Positions 17,901 through 23,654 of a DNA stretch of 64,000 nucleotides are shown piece after piece (positions within the stretch are counted from its first letter, which is position 1; every line of letters starts with the position of its first letter). Under the pieces are notes generated by a model. The model did no database searches. It was not told the DNA's origin and saw only the letters and a list, made by a program, of their open reading frames with translations. The stretch spans positions 124,001 to 188,000 of the forward strand of contig CACXMA010000001.1 of the NCBI GenBank assembly GCA_902768665.1. The letters are read 5' to 3'. The position numbers were made by a program, and so were the translations under genes. This DNA is from an uncultured Bacteroidia bacterium (lineage in GTDB: Bacteria > Bacteroidota > Bacteroidia > Bacteroidales > UBA932).

Positions 17901-19536
17901 CGGCGAGCCGGAGTCTCTCCAGCTGGCCCCGATTTATCACGAGTCCGGAGATGTTTCTTCCAAGTACAAATACTCCCGCGACTACTACGATGACATGATC
18001 CGCATCCTGATGCCCGGCGTGCCTTCGCTGGACGGAGCGGCGGTCGTTACGGTCAGGCAGTATCCGCTGATGCCGGCCTTTGACAACCCGGTCGAGACGC
18101 TGAGCCTGCCTTCCGGCACGCTGGAGAAGCTCGTCGTGAAGATGTCCGGCCTCAAGAGCTACGCCAAGGTTACCGGTGTCCGCCTCTACCAGGGCGGCTG
18201 GATGAACGACGATTATGTGTCTCCGGATGCTTCCGGCACGGTAGTGATGACCTCGTTCAGCAATGCGACGGTTTCCGGTGACATCGACCTGAACTTCCGT
18301 TTCGAGGAGCTGGCGGTCGGTACGCCGATCACCTTCACCATCCAGGAAGTCGTCGTGGACGGCCAGAGCCTGGAGATCCATCAGGATGTGATCCCGCACC
18401 TGTCCGGTGTCGTCGTCAACCATGGCGGCGACAAGGTCACCGTCCGCAATGGCGCGGAAGAGACCGTCGCCTCCTTCCGTATCCCGGCGCTCGTGACGAC
18501 GACAAAGGGCACGCTGATCGCGGCCTATGACGTCCGCTACGATTCCTCGGTCGACCTTCAGGGCGACATCGACGTCGGCTTCAAGCGCTCGACCGATGGC
18601 GGAAAGACCTGGAGCGACCTCGGCCTGGCCATGGATCTGGGCATCTGGGGCTATGAAGACAAGGTCGCGGCAGGGGAGATGAGCTGGAAGGATGCGCAGA
18701 AGCTCAACGGCATCGGCGACCCTTGCCTGCTGGTGGACGAGAACACCGGCGAGATCTTCTGCTTCGCCGTCTGGGCCCATGACCACGCCAACAGCCGCTG
18801 CATCTACTGGGCGGGCACCGGTTTCGATCCCATCGATACGCCGCAGCTGATGATGGTCCGTTCGACCGACGACGGTCTGACATGGTCCGAGCCGATCAAC
18901 CTGACCCGCCAGATCAAGCGCTTCGACTGGATGATGTCCTTCCAGGGCCCCGGCCGCGGCATCACGATGAAGGACGGCACGCTGGTGATTCCGTTCCAGC
19001 ACCAGGAAGGTTCCCGGTCGCTGAACTCCGGCATCATGTACTCGAGCGACCACGGCCGGACGTGGCATACCCACGCCTATGCGCACCCCGTGACGAGCGA
19101 GTCGGCCGTTGCCGAGATCGAGCCCGGTGTGCTGCTGCTGACGATGCGCGATGAGACCAACTCCCACTATCGCCGCAATTTCACGACCTCCGACCTCGGC
19201 CGTACCTGGCAGGAGCACGCCTCCAACGGCAAGCTCGTCGAGCCGACCTGCGAGGCCTCGCTGATCCATGTCGATGCGGCGGACAATGGTCTCGGGAAGG
19301 ATCTGCTGCTGTTCTCCAATCCGGCGAGTTCTTCCGGCCGCAACCACATCACCATCAAGGCCAGCCTCGACAAGGGCGTGACCTGGGAGCATGAGCTGCT
19401 GCTGGATGCCGGCGGAGCGCTGGGCTATAGCTGCCTGACGATGATCGACAAGGACACCGTGGGTATCCTCTACGAGTGCTCCAAGGGCAACATCTTCTTC
19501 CAGGCGGTGCCGCTGACGGCGATTGTCCGTGAATAA
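14932..19536 (+). CDS. GH33 sialidase lipoprotein with two fimbrillin-like domains and three tandem unknown repeats
   Basis: Exo-alpha-sialidase of 1534 aa, about three times the size of ordinary Bacteroides sialidases. Lipobox LVSC (Cys21). Two fimbrillin-like domains follow at about 25-275 and 280-540 (each opening with TKT..., a SW..GD motif). Residues 541-708, 711-872 and 878-1033 are three copies of one ~165-aa module (F.DDFMWS, YRI.NPY, GIED..SGG, YNKV). A BNR_assoc_N-like domain (about 1040-1160) precedes the propeller: FRIP at 1182-1185 with the first triad Arg, and Asp boxes STDGGKTW, STDDGLTW, SSDHGRTW, TSDLGRTW and SLDKGVTW; the GYSCL tyrosine is the likely nucleophile. It sits alone between two terminators in the glycoprotein locus. 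Confidence 0.93.
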   Translation: MNRRILLPGLLLLSVTALVSCEREMEAPAGNTITIKASLDAETKTTYAGEKSFSWVAGDRISLTTQEAGTLGMVTLETAGSGPSVDFTGDIPLGAKPAAKAFYPETFAQLTDGEIRLALPEEMTPDPANPLSAVPLIGTKQEGNSYAFRTATGILKITLSDIPADATAVVLSHESADVVLAGTFALPEGDGLTPQSAVSAKQKVTLLFTPAADGESRSFYFPLPAQEIPAGLTLSIRRSTLAEDQVLGVTGAAVEVRRNGILNLSALGAEAAGMLVAYIQPATKTAFDAGTGQFSWLSGDEIDAVVRDKENVYSGRRYSALDAGLESRFALVEGEKADDLVLTGWAFYPSRENEAAQNGGYALQWGIRPNYYPADQERWPDETELITVDLPSHLAHPTENPMGTIPLLGVRQDDFRYRFAPMTGIVAVRMTDMTDALDFISITGTGALSGSFHLDQATGSISQESALSASPDGLTIHFSGVGADETFYFPVPAGTIENFTLTVGSSLNSDESMVKTASSPVTVKAGEMVVLNASFEPKDLQWEVVSDAVRFVDDFMWSMHSAYTADTPVTVTLERSGLHPEKYRINNPYTVANAQFGYTPYTEGIVADPYLVFWLNDDGIVRFNRFRLGIEDRDSGGRPMMITHPLDWSSGKKGIYNKVVTALKDGTPLEIELAPMYSDPNDSGHFYSRDNEGSSTTQRIHISIPDDAPESWEPVAEGEFVDELIWSLQGWGTAKVPVTLEQSSKVATSFRIANPYLAAKEQFSYVPYENADDIADYIYITLKDNDLLSFNTFNAGIEDKPSGGHQMRIWYPSQWGGSYDVSYNKVLEWRSDGLPARFQFAVVYSGTTSSLYSYKYTKNTAPSIFFSFPEAEQPQPEEEWTPLGEAHYRDKFLFANSPYAGAQLDRSNLGRYRLANPYPALAAQTGTTLTYTPDDYLYFTIADSGLIDFDEMVTGMEKVDGGYGWSVSISHPKVLNKNINYNKVLTRNGAGEPESLQLAPIYHESGDVSSKYKYSRDYYDDMIRILMPGVPSLDGAAVVTVRQYPLMPAFDNPVETLSLPSGTLEKLVVKMSGLKSYAKVTGVRLYQGGWMNDDYVSPDASGTVVMTSFSNATVSGDIDLNFRFEELAVGTPITFTIQEVVVDGQSLEIHQDVIPHLSGVVVNHGGDKVTVRNGAEETVASFRIPALVTTTKGTLIAAYDVRYDSSVDLQGDIDVGFKRSTDGGKTWSDLGLAMDLGIWGYEDKVAAGEMSWKDAQKLNGIGDPCLLVDENTGEIFCFAVWAHDHANSRCIYWAGTGFDPIDTPQLMMVRSTDDGLTWSEPINLTRQIKRFDWMMSFQGPGRGITMKDGTLVIPFQHQEGSRSLNSGIMYSSDHGRTWHTHAYAHPVTSESAVAEIEPGVLLLTMRDETNSHYRRNFTTSDLGRTWQEHASNGKLVEPTCEASLIHVDAADNGLGKDLLLFSNPASSSGRNHITIKASLDKGVTWEHELLLDAGGALGYSCLTMIDKDTVGILYECSKGNIFFQAVPLTAIVRE

Positions 19537-19572
19537 CAAAAACCGGGGCCCTCGAAGGCTCCGGTTTTCGTT
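19537..19572 (+). terminator. Terminator between sialidase and rimM (may serve both strands)
   Basis: Inverted repeat AAAACCGGGGCC ... GGCTCCGGTTTT with loop CTCGAA at 19539-19566, with T-runs on both sides. It lies between convergent genes. Confidence 0.7.
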
Positions 19573-20120
19573 TATAGCAGTCCGTCCGGGATTTCCAGCA
19601 TGATTGTGCGGGTGTCCGGGTTGACCTCGAGAATGAGGTCGTCGTGCAGCGGCAGCAGCACCTCGTGCGCTTTCTCCTGCGCGTCTTTCTTCCCGTCATT
19701 CCACGGCTTGTCTTTCCCGTCATTCCACGGCTTGTCCGTGGAATCTCTTTCTACCCAGATGCAAAGGTTCCCGGGGATGTCCTCATAGTCGCGGACCGTG
19801 CCGACGGTGGCGCCGGTCGCGTCGAGAACCGTCCATCCGATGATGTCTTCCCCGTCCTCTTCCTCGGGGGCCTCGACATAGACGTCGCGGCCGGCGAGTT
19901 CGTCGGCGTCGGCGAGACTGCGCACGCCCGTCAGGTGTACGAGGGCGCGTCCGGTGCCCCTGCGGGTGAAGGATTCAAAAAAGAAGGGAACCGGCAGTCC
20001 GTCGAATTCGACGAACACCGGTTCCTTGGGGTTGATTTCTTCCGGATCCATACCGAGGAAGGTCATGAGGACCTCCCCGTCGGTTCCGTTGGATTTCAGG
20101 ATTCGGGCGATCAGCCGCAT
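19572..20120 (-). CDS. rimM: Ribosome maturation factor RimM with an in-frame palindromic-repeat insertion
   Basis: 16S rRNA processing protein that assists 30S head assembly. The N-terminal RimM barrel (residues 1-85) and the C-terminal PRC-barrel (HEVLLPLHDDLILEVNPD) are recognisable in 182 aa. Residues about 125-148 (RDSTDKPWNDGKDKPWNDGK and flanks) are not part of the fold: they are the translation of two copies of a palindromic DNA repeat at 19691-19750 that splits the expected WVE-AHEVL junction in the PRC domain, keeping the frame. The start is one base from the rpsP stop, so rpsP-rimM form an operon. Confidence 0.92.
   Translation of the reverse strand: MRLIARILKSNGTDGEVLMTFLGMDPEEINPKEPVFVEFDGLPVPFFFESFTRRGTGRALVHLTGVRSLADADELAGRDVYVEAPEEEDGEDIIGWTVLDATGATVGTVRDYEDIPGNLCIWVERDSTDKPWNDGKDKPWNDGKKDAQEKAHEVLLPLHDDLILEVNPDTRTIMLEIPDGLL
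19691..19750. repeat. Protein-coding palindromic repeat, copy in rimM
   Basis: Two tandem units starting CCCGTCATTCCACGGCTTGT; the second continues CCGTGGAATCTCT so that TTCCACGG-CTTGT-CCGTGGAA forms an 8-bp hairpin. The same unit recurs at 21049-21117 and 59140-59194. It encodes STDKPWNDGKDKPWNDGK in rimM without a stop or frameshift. Confidence 0.85.
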
Positions 20121-20121
20121 C

Positions 20122-20673
20122 TTACTCGGCAGCCTCTTCGGCGGCGGGAGCTTCTTCGGCAGTCTCCTCGGAAGCGGCGGCTTCCTCGGCGGCCTTGCGG
20201 GCAGCCTCTTCGGCCTCAGCCTTGCGCTTGGCGATAGCCTCTGCGCGGGCGGCGTTGACCTTGGCCTCAGCGGCCTTGGCTTCCTTGGCCTTCGCGATCG
20301 CGTCGTTCTTCAGACCCGAGACCTTGGCATTGACCTTCTCATCGTGCTGAGCCTTCCAGGCGGCGAACTTGGCGTCGGCCTGCTCCTGGGTCAGGGCACC
20401 CTTCTCGACACCGCCCTGGAGGTGCTTGCGGAGAAGCACACCCTCGTAGGAGAGGAGGCGGCGGGCAACCAGCGTGGGCTGGGCACCGACGTTGAGCCAT
20501 GCAAGAGCGCGGTCACTGTTGAGGGTGATCGTAGCAGGGTTCGTGTTCGGATTGTAGGTACCAATCTCTTCGATGAAACGACCGTCACGCGGGGAACGGG
20601 AGTCGGCCACAACAATGTGGAAGAATGCGAAATTCTTCTTACCGTGGCGCTGTAAACGAATCTTAACAGCCAT
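20122..20673 (-). CDS. rpsP: 30S ribosomal protein S16 with long charged C-terminal tail
   Basis: Residues 1-85 are S16 ([51 protein letters not shown]). The family is normally 80-90 aa; here a further ~95 residues are Ala/Glu/Lys-rich ([27 protein letters not shown]), predicted helical or disordered, a type of extension seen in Bacteroidota S16. First gene of the rpsP-rimM operon with a canonical promoter at 20735-20765. Confidence 0.97.
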   Translation of the reverse strand: MAVKIRLQRHGKKNFAFFHIVVADSRSPRDGRFIEEIGTYNPNTNPATITLNSDRALAWLNVGAQPTLVARRLLSYEGVLLRKHLQGGVEKGALTQEQADAKFAAWKAQHDEKVNAKVSGLKNDAIAKAKEAKAAEAKVNAARAEAIAKRKAEAEEAARKAAEEAAASEETAEEAPAAEEAAE

Positions 20674-20734
20674 TGTGAATCTGTTGTTTAAAAATTAATA
20701 AATCGTGTATGCTTCCTTCTCGAGAAAGCGGCTG

Positions 20735-20765
20735 CAAAGATAGTGAAATTTCGTGGATTGCACAA
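20735..20765 (-). promoter_or_regulatory. Promoter of rpsP-rimM
   Basis: Minus-strand TTG (20765-20763), 20 bases, then TATCTTTG (20742-20735): a full Bacteroidota -33/-7 pair, about 60 bases upstream of the rpsP ATG. Confidence 0.7.
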
Positions 20766-20791
20766 TTTTTCGCACTTTTTCGGCGAAAAAA

Positions 20792-20822
20792 TTTGGTAAT
20801 TCAAATTTCGTTTGTACCTTTG
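20792..20822 (+). promoter_or_regulatory. Promoter of tRNA-Leu
   Basis: TTTG at 20792-20795, 19 bases, then TACCTTTG at 20815-20822, 14 bases before the mature tRNA 5' end. It is divergent from the rpsP promoter. Confidence 0.7.
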
Positions 20823-20836
20823 CAGTCCCAAAGTTT

Positions 20837-20919
20837 GCGGACGTGGTGAAATGGTAGACACGCTACTTTGAGGGGGTAGTGGGCGTTGGCCTGTGTGAGT
20901 TCGAGTCTCACCGTCCGCA
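20837..20919 (+). tRNA. tRNA-Leu (anticodon GAG)
   Basis: The acceptor stem GCGGACG pairs with CGTCCGC, discriminator A. The anticodon stem-loop CTACT-TTGAGGG-GGTAG presents GAG, which reads CUC/CUU. A long class II variable arm (GGGCGTTGGCCTGTG region) and T-arm GTGAG-TTCGAGT-CTCAC are present. CCA is not encoded. Confidence 0.93.
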
Positions 20920-20954
20920 CAAAAAGAGCGATCCGAAAGGACCGCTCTTTTGAT

Positions 20955-21995
20955 TTATACCAATCCCGCTATCAATTCGAGAAACGCAGCGTCAATCCTG
21001 TCGAAGGTATTGAGCTCCGTGCTGTCGATATCCAGCACAGCCGTGACCGGCTTGTCTTTCCCGTCATTCCACGGCTTGTCCTTCCCGTCATTCCACGGCT
21101 TGTCCGTGGAATCTCTCATCGGCACGACAATCTCCGACCGCGACAGGCTGCTGCAGGCGATGTGCCCGGGGAACTCCTCCACGTCGGGGACGATGATGGT
21201 CTCGCCCCTTTCCCACGCGGTGCCGCAGACGCCCTTCCCGTAGCCGATGCGAAGGCATGCGGACGGTCCCTGGAACGGCCCCAGCACAAGCTGCTTCCCG
21301 TCCACACGGTAGAATCCGACCCAGAAGAATTTCATCCGCTCATAGATCATGGCGGCGGTGTTGGCCATCCTGGCGATGGGGTCGGGCTCATCGCCGAGCA
21401 GCAGGCGCAGGTCCTGGTAGAGCCGCAGGTAGCGGAAAGCCGTAAGGGGGAGGTGGCAGTAGCCGTCGGGCTTCTTGTCGAGATAGTTCTGATGGTACTC
21501 CTCGGCGGGGTAGAAGCACTGCAGCGGCTCCAGCTCCGTGGCCAGGGCTCGTTCGGGCACGAAATCGGGCTTTTTTGTGCCCATTTTGCCTTTTTTCTCT
21601 GACTCGGGCACGAAATCAGGCATTTTCGCGCCCAATTTCATGGCCACTTCGGCGAAAACAGGGGCGATGACCTCCACCTCTGCCGGATCGGTATAGTAGA
21701 TGCCCGTGCGGTAGCGGGTGCCGACGTCGTGGCCCTGCTGATTGACCGAGAGCGGGTCGATGATGGCGAAAAACAGGCGCGTCAGCTCCTGCAGCGATAC
21801 CCGATCCGGGCGGTAGCGCACGCGGACGGTCTCGGCGAAACCGGTCGTGTCGGTGTAGACCTGCTCGTAACGTGGATTCTCGATGTGGCCGTTGGCGTAG
21901 CCCGGCATGGCCTCGGTGACGCCGTCCACGCCCTTGAAGAAGTGCTCGACGCCCCAGAAGCAGCCGCCGGCGAAGTAGATTTCCTTGGTGTTCAT
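20955..21995 (-). CDS. msrA: Fusion of peptide-methionine (S)-S-oxide reductase MsrA and free-methionine (R)-S-oxide reductase (GAF-type fRMsr)
   Basis: 346-aa protein that would repair both oxidised protein Met (S form) and free Met-R-sulfoxide. MsrA is at 1-180 with catalytic Cys12 in AGGCFWGVEHFF and FYPAEEYHQNYL. The GAF-type fRMsr is at about 190-346: Cys247, Cys257 (GKGVCGTAWERG) and Cys281 (HIACSSLSRSEIVVPM) have the 10- and 24-residue spacing of the E. coli enzyme (C84/C94/C118). Two stretches are repeat DNA translated in frame: 123-150 (two PDFVPE copies) in MsrA and 294-316 (DKPWNDGK copies) in the GAF domain. A -7 box ends 4 bases before the ATG, suggesting a leaderless mRNA. Confidence 0.92.
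   Translation of the reverse strand: MNTKEIYFAGGCFWGVEHFFKGVDGVTEAMPGYANGHIENPRYEQVYTDTTGFAETVRVRYRPDRVSLQELTRLFFAIIDPLSVNQQGHDVGTRYRTGIYYTDPAEVEVIAPVFAEVAMKLGAKMPDFVPESEKKGKMGTKKPDFVPERALATELEPLQCFYPAEEYHQNYLDKKPDGYCHLPLTAFRYLRLYQDLRLLLGDEPDPIARMANTAAMIYERMKFFWVGFYRVDGKQLVLGPFQGPSACLRIGYGKGVCGTAWERGETIIVPDVEEFPGHIACSSLSRSEIVVPMRDSTDKPWNDGKDKPWNDGKDKPVTAVLDIDSTELNTFDRIDAAFLELIAGLV
21049..21117. repeat. Protein-coding palindromic repeat, copy in msrA-fRMsr
   Basis: About two and a half units of the CCGTCATTCCACGGCTTGTC repeat, the last ending in the CCGTGGAATCTCTCAT half that completes the hairpin. It is read in frame as DSTDKPWNDGKDKPWNDGK near the C-terminus of the fusion protein. Confidence 0.85.
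21546..21629. repeat. Second in-frame duplicated insert in the MsrA domain
   Basis: Two imperfect copies of a ~35-bp unit whose minus-strand core is GATTTCGTGCCCGA preceded by an A-rich tract and AAAATGGGC or AAATTGGGC. Translated, they give KMPDFVPE and KKPDFVPE separated by SEKKGKMGT. The insert interrupts the usual MsrA spacing before ATELEPLQCFYPAEEYH. Confidence 0.6.
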
Positions 21996-21999
21996 GTTG

Positions 22000-22007
22000 C
22001 AAATGTA
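22000..22007 (-). promoter_or_regulatory. -7 box of msrA-fRMsr
   Basis: Minus-strand TACATTTG four bases upstream of the ATG; the predicted start point falls at the initiation codon. Confidence 0.5.
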
Positions 22008-22071
22008 AGAAAAACACGGGAATTCCGTCGGAAAATTCGTAACTTGCCGCTGTTAGAACAATCATTCAGCC

Positions 22072-22830
22072 ATGGAATCTTCCTTCAATATCGAAACCGC
22101 CAAGTGGGGCGAGGTGAAACAGCTTGACCATTACGACATTGCCCTGCTGCCCTGGGGCGCGACGGAGCCGCACAACGGCCATCTTCCGTATTGCACGGAT
22201 GTGATTCTGTCGCGGGATATCGCCCTCGAAGCGGCGGAGCAGGTGCGCGCCTTCGGTGTCAACGCCATGGTCCTGCCCGGCATTCCCCTCGGCTCGCAGA
22301 ATCCGGGGCAGACGGGCCTTCCGTTCTGCATCCACACGCGTCAGGAGACGCAGAAGGCCGTGCTGGAGGATATCGTCAGTTCGCTGGAGCGGGCCGGAAT
22401 CCGGCGGCTTCTGATTGTCAACGGCCACGGCGGCAACAATTTCAAGGGTATGATCCGCGACATGGCCATCGCAAGGCCGGATTTCCTCATTATGGAGAGC
22501 GAATGGTTCGCCTTCATCCCCCGCAAGGGCTATTTCGAGGCGGAGATCGACGACCATGCCGGCGAGCAGGAAACGTCCGTGATGATGCACTACCACCCGG
22601 AGCTCGTCCGGATGGAATTTGCGGGAGAGGGCCGCTCCCGGGGCTTTGCGCCTGCCGGGCTCAATGACAAGACAGCCTGGGCGCCGCGCGACTGGTCTCG
22701 CGTCTCCACGGACACCGGCATCGGCAATCCCCGCGCCTCCACGCCCGCCAAGGGCGCAGCCTATGCCGAGGCCGTCGTCGCCCGCTATGTCCGCCTCCTC
22801 CGCGACGTCTGCCAGGGCGATCTGTATTAA
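22072..22830 (+). CDS. Creatininase-family metal-dependent hydrolase
   Basis: 252-aa amidohydrolase of the creatininase/formamide-hydrolase superfamily (creatininase, ArfB, MftE-type). Family metal-site motifs are seen: LLPWGATEPHNGHLPYCTD (usually GSTEQHGPHLP), IVNGHGGNN and DDHAGEQETSVMM. The usual GPHL Gln/Gly are replaced by PHNGHLP, and GIPLGSQNPGQTGLPFCIHT replaces the common GxSxEH segment, so the substrate cannot be inferred. It is a single gene with a TAACTTGC -7-like element about 24 bases upstream. Confidence 0.85.
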   Translation: MESSFNIETAKWGEVKQLDHYDIALLPWGATEPHNGHLPYCTDVILSRDIALEAAEQVRAFGVNAMVLPGIPLGSQNPGQTGLPFCIHTRQETQKAVLEDIVSSLERAGIRRLLIVNGHGGNNFKGMIRDMAIARPDFLIMESEWFAFIPRKGYFEAEIDDHAGEQETSVMMHYHPELVRMEFAGEGRSRGFAPAGLNDKTAWAPRDWSRVSTDTGIGNPRASTPAKGAAYAEAVVARYVRLLRDVCQGDLY

Positions 22831-22861
22831 GATTTTCCTTCGACAATCCAGTGGCCGCCTT

Positions 22862-22917
22862 TTTTGAGCGACAAATAGAGTAATTTTGAGCGACATTTAA
22901 AATAGTGTCGCTCAAAA
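22862..22917. repeat. Hairpin with three copies of TTTTGAGCGACA
   Basis: TTTTGAGCGACA occurs at 22862-22873 and 22884-22895 and inverted at 22906-22917. The last two form a perfect 12-bp stem with a 10-base loop. It lies between convergent genes and may terminate transcription, but the extra half-site is not explained by that. Confidence 0.7.
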
Positions 22918-22936
22918 CACTTGTTTGAAAGAAGAA

Positions 22937-23308
22937 TTACATGACTTCCAACGTCGGCTGGACGGGGTCGGTGAGATGGTAGATGTGGTCGCGCTCGACG
23001 GAGGTTACGCCCTGGACCTTTTTGAAGTAGTTGATGGCGTCGCGGATGTCCTTGCCTTCGGGGATGCGGATGGCGATGCCGGGGATGATGCTGTAGTCAT
23101 AGATGAGCTCGGCACCATAGGCTTCGACGGCCGAGAGCAGCGGCTCCTTGCCGATTTCCTCGTCGTACATGATGATCAGTTTGTCCGGCGAGACGTCGGT
23201 CAGGGTTTCTTGTACGGGGAAGGAATTGTCGATGGTCTCGACGCTCTTTTGCGTTCCGCAGGACATGGCCGCCGCGAGGGCCACCAAAAAGATGATAATC
23301 TGTTTCAT
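22937..23308 (-). CDS. Small lipoprotein resembling a stand-alone I9 peptidase-inhibitor/propeptide domain
   Basis: 123-aa protein. The start MKQIIIFLVA is chosen because AGAGAG sits 6 bases upstream; the in-frame ATG at 23314 leaves no room for it. Lipobox AAMSC, Cys17. The remainder (DKLIIMYDEEIGKEPLLSAV, IIPGIAIRIPEG, YFKKVQGVTSVERDHIYHL) has the length and order of an inhibitor I9 fold: a first strand, helix, IPG-turn, helix and a final VxxVExD strand, as in subtilase propeptides. No peptidase gene is adjacent. The I9 assignment is pattern-based and tentative. Confidence 0.65.
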   Translation of the reverse strand: MKQIIIFLVALAAAMSCGTQKSVETIDNSFPVQETLTDVSPDKLIIMYDEEIGKEPLLSAVEAYGAELIYDYSIIPGIAIRIPEGKDIRDAINYFKKVQGVTSVERDHIYHLTDPVQPTLEVM

Positions 23309-23372
23309 ACCCATCTCTCTTGCAATAACTGTACCCGCATCCCTGACCAACCGCTGCAGCGCCCTCGGCGCT

Positions 23373-23453
23373 GGTAATGCTCCAACTTCTGGCACATTAC
23401 CCGCAAAAATGCCCCATTTTGCCGGCAATGCTCCATTCCCCGGCAGCATTACT
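23373..23453. repeat. Tandem array of three hairpins upstream of the I9-like lipoprotein
   Basis: Copy 1 (23373-23401) starts GGTAATGCTCC and ends CATTACC. A central hairpin (23403-23422) is GCAAAAATGCCCCATTTTGC. Copy 2 (23424-23453) starts GGCAATGCTCC and ends GCATTACT. The outer two are similar to each other. Confidence 0.6.
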
Positions 23454-23543
23454 GGCATTCAAACAGCCCCGACATCTCCGTCCGTGGACTTTGTGTGTGA
23501 TTGGGCGATACCTGCTATACCTGGTAAATACGCTTCAATTTTT

Positions 23544-23574
23544 TAAAAAAAGGGGCGACCGCCTGGCCGCCCCT
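23544..23574 (-). terminator. Terminator downstream of fimbrillin-like gene A
   Basis: On the minus strand AGGGGCGGCC-AGGC-GGTCGCCCCT is followed by TTTTTTT. It lies about 80 bases past the stop codon of the minus-strand lipoprotein gene. Confidence 0.8.
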
Positions 23575-23654
23575 GATTCCAATTAGAATGGTGACTAGTT
23601 TTTGGAAGCTTCAAGGCTCTTCCAAATATTATCATTCGATAATGAGCAGATTAA

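Noticed and set aside
16333..19539. 1068-residue open frame antisense to the sialidase gene
   Set aside because: The opposite strand encodes clear GH33 Asp boxes and FRIP; the antisense product has no recognisable motif.
19691..21117. CRISPR-like reading of the repeated CATTCCACGGCTTGT units
   Set aside because: Only two to three units per site, no spacers of even length and no cas genes; units are inside coding genes.
22937..23458. Longer form of the I9-like lipoprotein starting at 23458
   Set aside because: The extra 50 residues are the translation of the hairpin array and would hide the lipoprotein signal.
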